29,089 nucleotides of DNA. Origin: DATHTK01 sp035463295 (lineage in GTDB: Bacteria > Actinomycetota > Rubrobacteria > Rubrobacterales > Rubrobacteraceae). Where the stretch lies: positions 1-29,089 of the forward strand of contig DATHTK010000061.1 in NCBI GenBank assembly GCA_035463295.1, given 5' to 3'. The translations under genes and the position numbers were made by a program. Positions within the stretch are counted from its first letter, which is position 1; each line of letters starts with the position of its first letter. Shown piece after piece: positions 1 through 7,426 of the stretch. Under the pieces are notes generated by a model. That model did no database searches. It was given only the letters and a program-made list of their open reading frames with translations, and had not been told where the DNA came from.

Positions 1-109
1 CGGCACGGCCACCCTGGCAGTAGAACTCGTAGAGAGCCTGATGGGCCGCCGAATAATAGACCTCCCTGTATAGAGCGGTCGGTGGAGGGCCGGAGCTCGT
101 GGAGAGCAA
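1..109 (-). CDS. possible 5' end of a gene running off the left edge
   Basis: On the minus strand an open frame starts with TTG at 109-107 and is still open at position 1, about 36 codons. It contains the residues ALYREVYYSAAHQALYEFY, and the codons from about 60 leftward have mostly G or C in third position, as real genes here do. There is no Shine-Dalgarno sequence before the TTG, and the start abuts a repeat, so the true start is unknown. No family is recognised. It could be chance coding potential in an intergenic stretch. Confidence 0.25.
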   Translation of the reverse strand, partial: MLSTSSGPPPTALYREVYYSAAHQALYEFYCQGGRA

Positions 110-298
110 GCTATCAGCTGTCAGCCATCGGCTGTTAGCCATCGGCTGTTAGCAGAAGACTAGATATCGAAAGCCAGACGATGATGTCAATCCCGTTGCA
201 AACAGCTGAGGGTCGTTAACGGCCGGATCGTTCTCGAAAGCCAGCGGACAATCGCCTGCCCACAGCATCAGAAAGCTGAAAGCTGACCGCTGAAAGCT
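109..298. repeat. REP-like intergenic repeat with inverted arms
   Basis: Three tandem 14-mers lie at 109-150: AGCTATCAGCTGTC, then AGCCATCGGCTGTT twice. At 271-298 a related sequence appears in inverted orientation: the reverse complement of the right arm begins AGCTTTCAGCGGTCAGC and matches the left arm in its AGCT-TCAGC-GTCAGC core. About 120 bp separate the arms, and that spacer carries TCGAAAGCCAG twice. The element sits just past the 3' end of the minus-strand trk operon, so the folded RNA could also help end or stabilise that transcript. No protein-coding potential is seen between the arms. Confidence 0.55.
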
Positions 299-307
299 AC
301 TAGCTCT

Positions 308-1642
308 CTAATTTGCGAAGAGGTCTTCGACATCTTCTACGGCGTCCTCCACGGTAAAGACCACCGCGTCGTCGCCGGCCATGAGGATCTCTCGGCCTGT
401 GGGTATGATCACTTTACCGTCGCGTAGCAGGGCTCCCACGAGGGCACCCTCTGGGAAGCCCACTTCGGAGAGTGGGCGGCCTGCCACCCTGCAGTTCTCG
501 GGGACGCGCAGCTCGATCATCTCGGCCCCGCTCTCCAGGAGGGCAACGTTTATGACCTCTCCTTTCCGCACGAACCGGAGGATCGCCTCGGCCGCCAGGA
601 CGCGGGGCGAGATCGTCATGTCGACCCCGAGAGCTTCGGCGAGCGGCGCGAACTCACCCCGGCTCACGCCGGCGATGGTATTGCGAGCCCCGAGCTGTCG
701 GGCGTACATCGCGGCCAGCAGATTGGCCCGGTCGTCGCCGGTGACGGCGACGAAGGCGTCGGTCTTGTCCACGCGCTCCTGGAGCAGGAAGTCCCGGGAG
801 ATGCCCTCGTCGTGCAGCACGAACCCCTTCCTTAGATGCGAAGCCACGTACCGCGCCCGCTCTTCGTCCCGCTCTATTACCCGCACCGACATACCGACCT
901 CCTCCAGCGCGAGCGCGAGCCGCAGCCCGATGCGCCCGCCCCCGTAGATCGTCACGTCTCTCACCGGGGCCGTGTCGGTGGCGACCGACCTTACCGCTTC
1001 GGAGACGCGCCGGTGCTCGGTAATGAGCAGTACGTGGTCCCGCCGCTCCAGAACGGTGTTCCCTCGCGGGACGAGCGCCTCCCCGCCCCTCAATACACCG
1101 ACGACGAGGCTCCCCTCGGGGAGCCTCACGTCCCTGAGCGCGCGCCCGACGGCCGGGGAGCCTTCAGTGAGGACGACCTCGGCGACCTCTATCCTGTCGT
1201 CGGCGAAGGAGTCGACGTTGATCGCTCCGGGTACCAGCAGGGCGTTCTTGATCGCCTCCGAGGCCATCTGCTCGGTGTGGATGACGAAGTCGATCCCCAG
1301 CATCTCCCGCGCGAAGGCCTCCTCCGGGTCGTAGTAGTCGGGGTCGTGTATGCGCGCCACGGTGCGCGCCACATTCTGCGCCTTGGCGGCCAGGCAGGCG
1401 ATGATGTTCGCCTCGTCCGAGCTGCTCGCCGCTACCAGGAGATCGGACCTCCCGATCCCCGCCTCCTTGAGCACCCTCGGGCTCGCCCCGTTGCCCTGGA
1501 TCACCAGGGCGTCGAGCTGCTCGGTGGCGCGCTCGACGAGCGCCCCATCCCGCTCGATGAGTACTACGTCGTGTCCCTCCCTGGAGAGCATCCGGGCCGT
1601 GCTGAACCCTACCTCTCCCGCCCCGATGATTACGGTCCGCAC
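308..1642 (-). CDS. trkA: Trk system potassium uptake protein TrkA (four-domain form)
   Basis: This cytosolic NAD(H)-binding regulator gates a TrkH/KtrB potassium channel. The 444 residues fit the duplicated TrkA layout: RCK/TrkA-N at about 1-120, TrkA-C at about 135-215, a second TrkA-N from about 225 and a second TrkA-C to the end. The first Rossmann glycine motif is GAGEVG (residues 7-12), followed by an acidic end of strand 2 (VVLIERD). The second is GGGRIG. The start is GTG at 1642, preceded on the minus strand by a clear AGGAGAGGAGG. It lies 14 bp downstream of the two-domain trkA and is last in the operon sucC-sucD-trkH-trkA-trkA. A TrkA call is safe; which of the two regulators pairs with the adjacent TrkH cannot be read from sequence. 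Confidence 0.93.
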   Translation of the reverse strand: MRTVIIGAGEVGFSTARMLSREGHDVVLIERDGALVERATEQLDALVIQGNGASPRVLKEAGIGRSDLLVAASSSDEANIIACLAAKAQNVARTVARIHDPDYYDPEEAFAREMLGIDFVIHTEQMASEAIKNALLVPGAINVDSFADDRIEVAEVVLTEGSPAVGRALRDVRLPEGSLVVGVLRGGEALVPRGNTVLERRDHVLLITEHRRVSEAVRSVATDTAPVRDVTIYGGGRIGLRLALALEEVGMSVRVIERDEERARYVASHLRKGFVLHDEGISRDFLLQERVDKTDAFVAVTGDDRANLLAAMYARQLGARNTIAGVSRGEFAPLAEALGVDMTISPRVLAAEAILRFVRKGEVINVALLESGAEMIELRVPENCRVAGRPLSEVGFPEGALVGALLRDGKVIIPTGREILMAGDDAVVFTVEDAVEDVEDLFAN

Positions 1643-1656
1643 CGGCGCCTCCTCTC

Positions 1657-2331
1657 CTACCTGGTGCGCCTGGGCTGGAGGAGCTGCGAACGGTCCAGGC
1701 TCTCTCTGCGTCCTCCGACTACTATCACGTCATCCTCGTTGAGGACGGTGTCCCCGCTCGGTATGGTTCCGGATTGGCCCTTGGGTTTGAGGGCGAGTAT
1801 CGTCAAGCCGTGCTTGCGGGCGAGCTGGAGCTCGGCGGGACTCTTGCCTACCCACTCCTCGGGGACCTCGGCCTCGATAAGGGCCTCGTCCTCGCCGAGG
1901 TCCACGTAGTCCAGGACGGCGGGGGAGGCCATCGTGCGGGCTACCTGCGCCCCCATCTCGCGCTCGGGCTCTATGATGCGGTCGGCGCCTATCTTCTCGA
2001 GCACTCGCCGGTGCAGCTTGCTGAGCGCCCGCGCCACGATAAAGGGCACCCCGAGCTCCTTCAGGTTCGCGGTCGCCAGGATGCTCGCCTCCAGGTTCTC
2101 GCCGATCACGACCGCTGCCCCGTCGAACTGGGCGACGTTGAGGTCGCGCAACACCGACTCGTCGGTGGCGTCGGCGGCGACAAGGTGTGCGTTTGGGAAG
2201 CGGCCCGAGAGGTCCTGGACGCGTTCCTCGTTAGAGTCCACGCCCAGCACCTCGTGCCCGAGGTGCTCCAGGGTGCCGATCATCGCGGTCCCGAGACGAC
2301 CGAGGCCGATTATCACGAATTGCCGGCTCAT
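1657..2331 (-). CDS. ktrA: potassium channel regulator, KtrA/TrkA type (two-domain form)
   Basis: This RCK-domain regulatory subunit of a potassium uptake channel has 224 residues: one TrkA-N Rossmann domain (glycine motif GLGRLG at 9-14, acidic strand-2 end GVD) and one TrkA-C domain in the last 85 residues or so. Length and layout match KtrA, the octameric ring partner of KtrB, rather than the duplicated TrkA that follows. Its ATG overlaps the TGA of trkH as ATGA (2328-2331), so translation is probably coupled. The C-terminus ends in a basic tail. The gene symbol is chosen by architecture; databases may list it simply as a TrkA family protein. Confidence 0.92.
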   Translation of the reverse strand: MSRQFVIIGLGRLGTAMIGTLEHLGHEVLGVDSNEERVQDLSGRFPNAHLVAADATDESVLRDLNVAQFDGAAVVIGENLEASILATANLKELGVPFIVARALSKLHRRVLEKIGADRIIEPEREMGAQVARTMASPAVLDYVDLGEDEALIEAEVPEEWVGKSPAELQLARKHGLTILALKPKGQSGTIPSGDTVLNEDDVIVVGGRRESLDRSQLLQPRRTR

Positions 2332-3653
2332 CCTATCGCTATGTCCTCCTCGGGATAAGTGTACTTCCTTGGCCTGCTCCGTTCGGACAGAGCGAGGATT
2401 ACCGTGATCGGCCCGACCCTTCCCGCGAACATCACGCCCGCCAGCAGAAGTTTACCGGACGGGCTCGCCTCCGTGGCCAGACCGTACCCCGGACCCAGAG
2501 AGAGGCCCACCGTCCCGAAGGCCGAGGTCACCTCGAAAAGGGCCACCTTGAAGGAGACGGCGTCGGAGATCATCAGGGCCAGGGACGCCGCCCCCACCAG
2601 GAGCACGGAGAGGGAGAGCACCGTCAGGCTCTTCGCGATCAGGGATCGGGGTATCCTCCGCTCGAAGGCCGTTACCTCATCCTGTCCGCGCACCTGGGAG
2701 AGGAAGATGAGGAAGATCAGGGCGAGGGTGGTTACCTTGATGCCCCCGCCGGTCGAGACCGGCGCCGTGCCGACGAACATGAGCGCGGTCTGCGTCGCGA
2801 TCGTGGGGTCGCGCATCTCCGAGTAGGTCACGGTCGAGAACCCGGCCGTCCGGGGCGTCACCCCCTGGAAGAGAGACATGAGGACCTTCGTGCCGAAGGG
2901 CTCGCCGCCCAGGGTACGCGGGTTGGTCCACTCCAGAAGGGCCACGCTCGCAATCCCGAACGCGAGCAGTACGAGTGTGGTTATTAGCACCAGCTTCGAC
3001 TGGAGGGTGAGGCGGCGCATCCGGCGGTAGTGATACAGGTTCACCAGTACCGGGAAGCCGAGGCCGCCCGCGATGATCAGGTAGATGAATGTAAGGTTGA
3101 CGGTCCAATCCCCGGCGTAGGAGGCCATTCCCCCTTCGAAGATATCGAAGCCGGCGTTGCAGAACGCCGCTATGGCGTGGAAGACGCCGAGCCCGAGGGA
3201 CCCCGCCCCGTATCCCTGGAGAGCGAAGTGGAGCGTGAGGATCGCCACACCCACCGCCTCGACGAGAAAGGTTATGAGCGCGACCTGACCGATAAGCCGC
3301 GCGACGTTTCTCGGGGAGTCGGGGCTCGCGAGCTCCTCGCGCACGACGAGGAGGTCTCGGAAACCCATGCGGCGCCCGATCAGGAGCGCCCCCACGGTCG
3401 TAGCCGTCATGATGCCCAGGCCCCCGAGCTGCATGAGCGCGGCCAGGATCGCCTGCCCGAAGGGGGTAAAGTCCTCGGCGGGAACGACCGCCTGCAAGCC
3501 GGTGACGGTCACGGCGCTCACCGATTCGAAGAAGGCGTCGGTCCAGGTAATGCCGGCGTTCGCAGCCGGGATCTTCAGGAGCAGCGTCCCGGCGACCGTG
3601 AGGCCCGCGAAGGCCAGCACTATGAGCCTGGGGGCCGAGAGCCGCGGAAACAC
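2328..3653 (-). CDS. trkH: potassium uptake channel subunit, TrkH/KtrB family
   Basis: This integral membrane potassium translocating subunit has 441 residues, close to KtrB and shorter than enterobacterial TrkH. All four pore loops of the superfamily are visible in order: VTVTGL near 50, FCNAGF near 165, TPRTAGFS near 265 and AFGTVGLS near 380, each supplying a selectivity-filter glycine. The C-terminus (GRVGPITVILAL followed by a charged tail) is typical of KtrB. The start is GTG at 3653 with only a weak ribosome site. It is followed by an ATGA overlap with the two-domain regulator and then the four-domain trkA, giving one channel and two regulators in one transcript. A 63-bp gap separates it from sucD upstream. 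Confidence 0.94.
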   Translation of the reverse strand: MFPRLSAPRLIVLAFAGLTVAGTLLLKIPAANAGITWTDAFFESVSAVTVTGLQAVVPAEDFTPFGQAILAALMQLGGLGIMTATTVGALLIGRRMGFRDLLVVREELASPDSPRNVARLIGQVALITFLVEAVGVAILTLHFALQGYGAGSLGLGVFHAIAAFCNAGFDIFEGGMASYAGDWTVNLTFIYLIIAGGLGFPVLVNLYHYRRMRRLTLQSKLVLITTLVLLAFGIASVALLEWTNPRTLGGEPFGTKVLMSLFQGVTPRTAGFSTVTYSEMRDPTIATQTALMFVGTAPVSTGGGIKVTTLALIFLIFLSQVRGQDEVTAFERRIPRSLIAKSLTVLSLSVLLVGAASLALMISDAVSFKVALFEVTSAFGTVGLSLGPGYGLATEASPSGKLLLAGVMFAGRVGPITVILALSERSRPRKYTYPEEDIAIG

Positions 3654-3716
3654 GACTTACGTTGCTCCGGAGTCCCTCAGGGAGCCGCCCGGCGGAGCGT
3701 CATGTCCTGCCGATGC

Positions 3717-4589
3717 TCAGGACCCCAGGGCCTCCGCGACCAGTTCCGCTACCTCCGAGGGGTTCGTCGCCGCCCGGATGCCGGCCTTCCTCAGTGCCTC
3801 GCTCTTCGCCTCGGCGGTGCTCTCTCCGCCCGAGACGATGGCGCCGGCGTGGCCCATCGTTTTGCCCTCGGGGGCGGTGAAGCCCGCGATGTAGGCGACG
3901 ACGGGGGTCTCCATCTCCTTGTTCACGTACTCGGCGGCGAGCTGTTCGGCGTTGCCCCCGATCTCCCCGATCATCACTACGCAATCCGTCTCGGGGTCGG
4001 CCTCGAACTTCTCGAGGATCTCGATAAAGTCCGTCCCGATTATCGGGTCGCCGCCGATGCCGACCGCCGTGCTCTGGCCGATGTCCCTTTGCGTGAGCTC
4101 GTTGACGATCTGGTAGGTGAGCGTGCCGCTCCGGCTTACGACGCCGACGTTGCCCTCCGAGAAGATGTCACGCGGCATAATCGAGACGTTGGACTTGCCA
4201 GGCGAGAGGACGCCGGGGCAGTTGGGTCCGATAAGGGTGGCGTCCTTGAGCCTGAGGTAGCTCGCGACGCGCATCATGTCGTGTACGGGGATACCCTCGG
4301 TAATGCAGCAGACGGTCGAGAGCCCCGAGTCGAGCGACTCGAAGACGGCATCGGCTGCGAAGGGAGGCGGGACGAAGATCACGCTCGCGTTCGCCCCGGT
4401 CTCGCGGGCGGCCTCCTGGACGGTGTCGAAGATGGGCACTCCCTCGTACTCGCCGCCGCCCTTGCCGGGCGTAACCCCGGCGACTACCTGCGTCCCGCTC
4501 TCGAGCATGCGTCCGGTGTGGAAGGCACCCTCCCTGCCGGTGATGCCCTGCACCAGGAGGCGCGTGCCGTCGTCGACCAGTATAGCCAT
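3717..4589 (-). CDS. sucD: succinyl-CoA synthetase (ligase) alpha subunit
   Basis: This subunit of the TCA-cycle enzyme that interconverts succinyl-CoA and succinate with nucleotide triphosphate formation has 290 residues, the usual length. The N-terminal CoA-binding Rossmann domain includes LVQGITGREGAFHT. The phosphorylated histidine is H247 in GHAGAIVSGG. The motif GPNCPGVLSPG in the middle is also characteristic. It starts at an ATG only 3 bp after the sucC stop, so the two subunits are co-translated. Downstream in the same direction come the potassium channel genes. There is no sign of damage. Confidence 0.97.
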   Translation of the reverse strand: MAILVDDGTRLLVQGITGREGAFHTGRMLESGTQVVAGVTPGKGGGEYEGVPIFDTVQEAARETGANASVIFVPPPFAADAVFESLDSGLSTVCCITEGIPVHDMMRVASYLRLKDATLIGPNCPGVLSPGKSNVSIMPRDIFSEGNVGVVSRSGTLTYQIVNELTQRDIGQSTAVGIGGDPIIGTDFIEILEKFEADPETDCVVMIGEIGGNAEQLAAEYVNKEMETPVVAYIAGFTAPEGKTMGHAGAIVSGGESTAEAKSEALRKAGIRAATNPSEVAELVAEALGS

Positions 4590-4592
4590 CGG

Positions 4593-5759
4593 TTATCTTC
4601 CTCCATCGCTGTCGCGCGTCCCGCGCGCGAGCTCGACGGCTCTCTTGGCGGCGTCGAGCATCGTCTCTTCGGTGACCACGTTATCCGGGGTATTCTCGGC
4701 GAGTATCTGGCGTCCCTCCTCGGCGTTGGTCCCGTCGAGGCGGACTACTATGGGGAGGTCTATGCCGGTATTCTCTATCGCCGAGAGCAGGCCTCGCGCT
4801 ACCTCGTCGCCGCGCGTTATGCCGCCGAAGATGTTGAAGAGGACGCTCTTTACCTGTTCGTTGGAGGTGACGATGTCGAGCGCGGTCGAGATCTGCTCGG
4901 CGTCCGCACCACCCCCGACGTCGCAGAAGTTGGCCGGCTCGCCGCCCGCCTGGGCCACGACGTCGAGAGTGCTCATCACGAGTCCCGCCCCGTTGCCCAG
5001 GATGCCGACGTCGCCGTCGAGCTTGACGTACTGGAGACCAACCTCCTGTGCCCGCTGCTCTTGCGGGTCCGCCGCCTCGACGTCGTGCAGCTCGGCTATG
5101 TCCTGGTGGCGGTAGAGGCTCGAGTCGTCCACCGTAACCTTCGCGTCGAGCGTGAGCACCCGGCCCTCTGAAGTGACGACGAGCGGGTTTATCTCGACCA
5201 GGCTCGCATCGGAGGCCTCGAACGCCTTGTAGAGGTTCTGAAGCGTCCCGCCGAGCCCCTTCGCGGCATCTCCTTCGAGCCCGGAGGCGAAGACGATCTC
5301 GCGCACCTGGTAGGGTAGAAGGCCGACGAGCGGGTCCACCCACAGGCGCACGATGGCCTCCGGGTTTCGCTCGGCGACCTCTTCGATGTCCACGCCGCCC
5401 TCGGTAGAGAAGAGGATGAGCGGCTTCTTCGCCCCGCGGTCCACCGTCACGGAGAGGTACATCTCGCTCTCTATGTCGGCGCCCGCCTCCACAAGGACCT
5501 GCCGGACCGTGTGGCCCCGGATGTCCATGCCCAGGATCTCACGCGCGGCATCCTCCGCTTCGTCCGGGCTCTTCACTACCTTTATGCCCCCGGCCTTGCC
5601 GCGACCGCCGGTGAGGACCTGTGCCTTTACCGCCACGGTCCCGCCGAGGTTCTCGGCCGCCTGGCGGGCCTCCTCGGGCGTCGCGGCGACGACGCCTTCG
5701 AGGGTCTCAAGCCCGTGTTCCCTCAGCAGCTCTTTCCCTTGATACTCGTAGAGATCCAA
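4593..5759 (-). CDS. sucC: succinyl-CoA synthetase (ADP/GDP-forming) beta subunit
   Basis: This is the nucleotide- and substrate-binding subunit of succinyl-CoA synthetase: 388 residues, with an N-terminal ATP-grasp domain to about 230 (opening DLYEYQGKELL, then KAQVLTGGRGKAGGIK) and a C-terminal ligase domain with FNIFGGITRGDEVA. The start is TTG at 5759, supported by GGGAG about 9 nt upstream on the minus strand and by exact agreement with the family N-terminus. A good minus-strand -10 box (TATAAT) lies about 40 bp upstream. It is the first gene of the sucCD-trk cluster. Whether ADP or GDP is used cannot be decided from sequence. Confidence 0.97.
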   Translation of the reverse strand: MDLYEYQGKELLREHGLETLEGVVAATPEEARQAAENLGGTVAVKAQVLTGGRGKAGGIKVVKSPDEAEDAAREILGMDIRGHTVRQVLVEAGADIESEMYLSVTVDRGAKKPLILFSTEGGVDIEEVAERNPEAIVRLWVDPLVGLLPYQVREIVFASGLEGDAAKGLGGTLQNLYKAFEASDASLVEINPLVVTSEGRVLTLDAKVTVDDSSLYRHQDIAELHDVEAADPQEQRAQEVGLQYVKLDGDVGILGNGAGLVMSTLDVVAQAGGEPANFCDVGGGADAEQISTALDIVTSNEQVKSVLFNIFGGITRGDEVARGLLSAIENTGIDLPIVVRLDGTNAEEGRQILAENTPDNVVTEETMLDAAKRAVELARGTRDSDGGR

Positions 5760-5796
5760 GTCTCAGACTCCCGCAAAGCCCGCATCGACGCTGCGA

Positions 5797-5802
5797 ATTA
5801 TA
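5797..5802 (-). promoter_or_regulatory. -10 box of the sucCD promoter
   Basis: The minus strand reads a perfect TATAAT here, placing transcription start near 5790 and a leader of about 30 nt before the sucC TTG. No convincing TTGACA-like -35 is found at 16-18 bp, so any -35 contact would be weak or activator-assisted. Confidence 0.5.
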
Positions 5803-5838
5803 CAGAGACTGTCCGCCGGCGCCCCGCGCCGCTGCGGG

Positions 5839-5844
5839 TATACT
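5839..5844 (+). promoter_or_regulatory. -10 box before the DUF554 gene
   Basis: TATACT lies 9 nt ahead of the GTG at 5854, so transcription would begin at or within a few bases of the start codon and the mRNA would be nearly leaderless. No Shine-Dalgarno is visible ahead of that GTG, which fits. The divergent sucC -10 is 37 bp away. Confidence 0.4.
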
Positions 5845-5853
5845 GCGGGTCCC

Positions 5854-6546
5854 GTGGGTATCGGAACCGCCATCAACGTCGTCGCCGTACTGGTCGGCGG
5901 CGGCCTCGGCACCCTCGTCGGCGCCAGGCTCCCCGAGAGCATGCGCCGAAGCGCGATGCAGGCGATCGGGATCGTCACCCTCCTCGTCGGGGTCTCGAAC
6001 TTCCTGGAGTACAGCGATCCGCTCGTGCCCCTCGCGAGTGTGATTCTGGGCCTCGTCGTCGGTGAGGTCGTCGGTATCGAGGGCTCGCTCAAGCGCTTCG
6101 GGGATGGGCTCGAGAAGCGGTTCTCCAGGGGGGAGAGCCCGGTCAGCCGCGCTTTCGTGACGACGAGCCTCCTTTTCTGCGTCGGACCGCTCACCGTAAT
6201 CGGATCGCTACAGGACGGTCTGAGCGGCGACTACCGGCTCCTCGCCCTGAAGAGCGCCCTGGACTTTGTCGCTGCGCTCGCGTTCGCCTCGGTGCTCGGC
6301 TGGGGCGTCCTGCTCTCGGCCGGCACGGTCCTGGTCGTGCAGGGATCGCTGACCCTGGGCGCGAGCTTCCTGGAACCCCTCGTGACGGAGGCCATGATCT
6401 CCGCGACGACCGCGACGGGGGGAGTCCTGATCTTCGGACTCGGGCTCGGGTTGCTGGAGCTCAAGGAGGTGAGGGTCGCCAGCATGCTCCCCGCGCTGAT
6501 CTTCGCACCGCTGCTCGTCGCCGCCGCTGCGCTGTGGCCCCTCTAA
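5854..6546 (+). CDS. DUF554 family membrane protein
   Basis: This 230-residue protein is strongly hydrophobic with about seven predicted membrane segments, at roughly 5-24, 34-51, 55-74, 97-115, 130-165, 180-200 and 208-228. The opening GIGTAINVVAVLVGGGLGTLVG and the stretch SLLFCVGPLTVIGSLQDGL are diagnostic of DUF554 (YdfK/YqgA-like) proteins. Their function is not established; a transport role is only a guess. The start is GTG at 5854, by agreement with the family N-terminus. It is divergent from sucC, and there is no obvious operon partner in the 67 bp that follow. Confidence 0.88.
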   Translation: MGIGTAINVVAVLVGGGLGTLVGARLPESMRRSAMQAIGIVTLLVGVSNFLEYSDPLVPLASVILGLVVGEVVGIEGSLKRFGDGLEKRFSRGESPVSRAFVTTSLLFCVGPLTVIGSLQDGLSGDYRLLALKSALDFVAALAFASVLGWGVLLSAGTVLVVQGSLTLGASFLEPLVTEAMISATTATGGVLIFGLGLGLLELKEVRVASMLPALIFAPLLVAAAALWPL

Positions 6547-6561
6547 CTTACGCTGGGCTGG

Positions 6562-6567
6562 TAATAT
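6562..6567 (+). promoter_or_regulatory. possible -10 box before the small-gene pair
   Basis: TAATAT lies 46 bp ahead of the GTG at 6614, in the short gap after the DUF554 gene. No clear -35 partner is seen. It could drive the two small genes independently of DUF554. Confidence 0.3.
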
Positions 6568-6613
6568 GCCGGGGAGCGACGTCTAGACCTGGCTACTACG
6601 GAAGGAGCGTCGG

Positions 6614-6835
6614 GTGGAGGAGAGAGACCGGGAGTGGGACGGCACCCCGCTCGACCTCGCGACGAGCGGTATCGACCCTTACGAGATAGAGGAGATCGTC
6701 ATCGAGTTCGGCGATGACGAGGAAGAGATACTCAGACCGCGGGTGCGGAACCAGTTCTACTCCTACGAGCTGGAGCAGGCGGCGCACTACATAGAGGCCC
6801 TTCTGGGCCACATAAGCGCGCGCCAGAACGGATAG
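6614..6835 (+). CDS. small acidic protein of unknown function (73 aa)
   Basis: This 73-residue protein has no recognised family. The start is GTG at 6614 with GAAGGAG about 6 nt upstream. The middle has a beta-strand pattern IEEIVIEFGDDEEEILRPRV, then a helix rich in A, L and E. The layout (strand, Asp turn, second strand with Leu-Arg, then SYELEQAAHYIEALL) resembles the next gene, so the two may be diverged tandem copies. It lies 10 bp upstream of that gene and is presumably co-transcribed. The high GC third positions and the ribosome site make it likely to be real. Confidence 0.7.
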   Translation: MEERDREWDGTPLDLATSGIDPYEIEEIVIEFGDDEEEILRPRVRNQFYSYELEQAAHYIEALLGHISARQNG

Positions 6836-6845
6836 AGGGGGGAGC

Positions 6846-7073
6846 ATGCACGGCATCATGCGCACGAGAAACCTGAAGCACAATGACCCGAGCGCCATCG
6901 AGTTCGTCCACCGGATTACGATCCGCTACGCGGACGGGCGCGTGCTTCGCTTCGTGCCCGACGCCGGGCGCGAGAACTTCAGCGAGGACGACACCAAGCA
7001 GCTCGTCAATATCCTCAGGAGGGCCTCCTCGACCGCCGAGTGGAGCGCCATCAACACCCGCCTGGGGTTCTAG
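6846..7073 (+). CDS. small protein of unknown function (75 aa)
   Basis: The start is ATG at 6846 with GGGGGGAG immediately upstream. The 75 residues contain ITIRYADGRVLRFVP, a two-strand hairpin around an Asp-Gly turn, followed by an acidic N-capped helix (FSEDDTKQLVNILRRA). No family is recognised. It has the same order of elements as the 73-residue protein just upstream. Its stop overlaps the stop of the opposing small gene by 4 bp, tail to tail. It is probably translated from the same mRNA as its upstream neighbour. Confidence 0.72.
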   Translation: MHGIMRTRNLKHNDPSAIEFVHRITIRYADGRVLRFVPDAGRENFSEDDTKQLVNILRRASSTAEWSAINTRLGF

Positions 7074-7318
7074 CGGTACTGGTTCGGGGGGTCGTCGCCC
7101 GGGTCGACTGTATAGCGGTCGAAGTAGTCCTGGTCGAGGTCTATCCTCTCGCCGGCCAGTTCGCGGCGCCTGAGGTCCCAGAGCACCTGCAGGTCGTGGT
7201 CGATCTGGGCGAGCCGTCGCCGATCCTCGTCGCCCGCTCGCTGCCTCGCCTCGAGCGATACCAGCCTCTCGCGCTCCTCTGAAAGCTCCGCGATCTTTTG
7301 CAGCACGCTTTGCGCCAT
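7070..7318 (-). CDS. DUF2630 family small helical protein
   Basis: This protein of 82 residues has a nearly all-helical charged sequence: IAELSEERERLVSLEARQ, then DRRRLAQIDHDLQVLWDLRRRE, matching the DUF2630 pattern of short actinobacterial proteins with a conserved central L-x-Q/D-x-LWD-LLRRR segment. The frame is open to 7342, but the ATG at 7318 (MAQSV...) has GGAAGG at good distance and fits the family length, so it is preferred. Function is unknown. It converges on the 75-residue gene. A minus-strand TAGAAT (7351-7356) could be its -10. Confidence 0.75.
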   Translation of the reverse strand: MAQSVLQKIAELSEERERLVSLEARQRAGDEDRRRLAQIDHDLQVLWDLRRRELAGERIDLDQDYFDRYTVDPGDDPPNQYR

Positions 7319-7368
7319 GAAGTACCCTTCCTCCCGGATCACCTCGCTTGATTCTAGCCGAAGAGCCG

Positions 7369-7395
7369 TTGCTCGGGTCTAGTCTCTTCTACAAT
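7369..7395 (+). promoter_or_regulatory. possible promoter of the epimerase/mutase pair
   Basis: TTGCTC (7369-7374) is followed after 15 bp by TACAAT (7390-7395). The -10 is good; the -35 has only TTG and the spacing is short. Transcription would start near 7402, 25 nt ahead of the epimerase ATG. Confidence 0.4.
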
Positions 7396-7426
7396 CTGGA
7401 TCTCGCGACCGACTAGAGGGAGTAGG

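Noticed and set aside
109..153. Three short tandem repeats as a CRISPR array
   Set aside because: 14-bp units directly abutting with no spacers; a REP-like repeat fits better.
836..1909. Plus-strand frame of 357 codons opposite the trkA genes
   Set aside because: Antisense shadow; the minus strand has both Rossmann motifs and ribosome sites.
3030..5171. Long plus-strand open frame (713 codons) antisense to trkH, sucD and sucC
   Set aside because: High-GC shadow: low-complexity charged sequence with no family features, while the minus-strand genes have full catalytic motifs.
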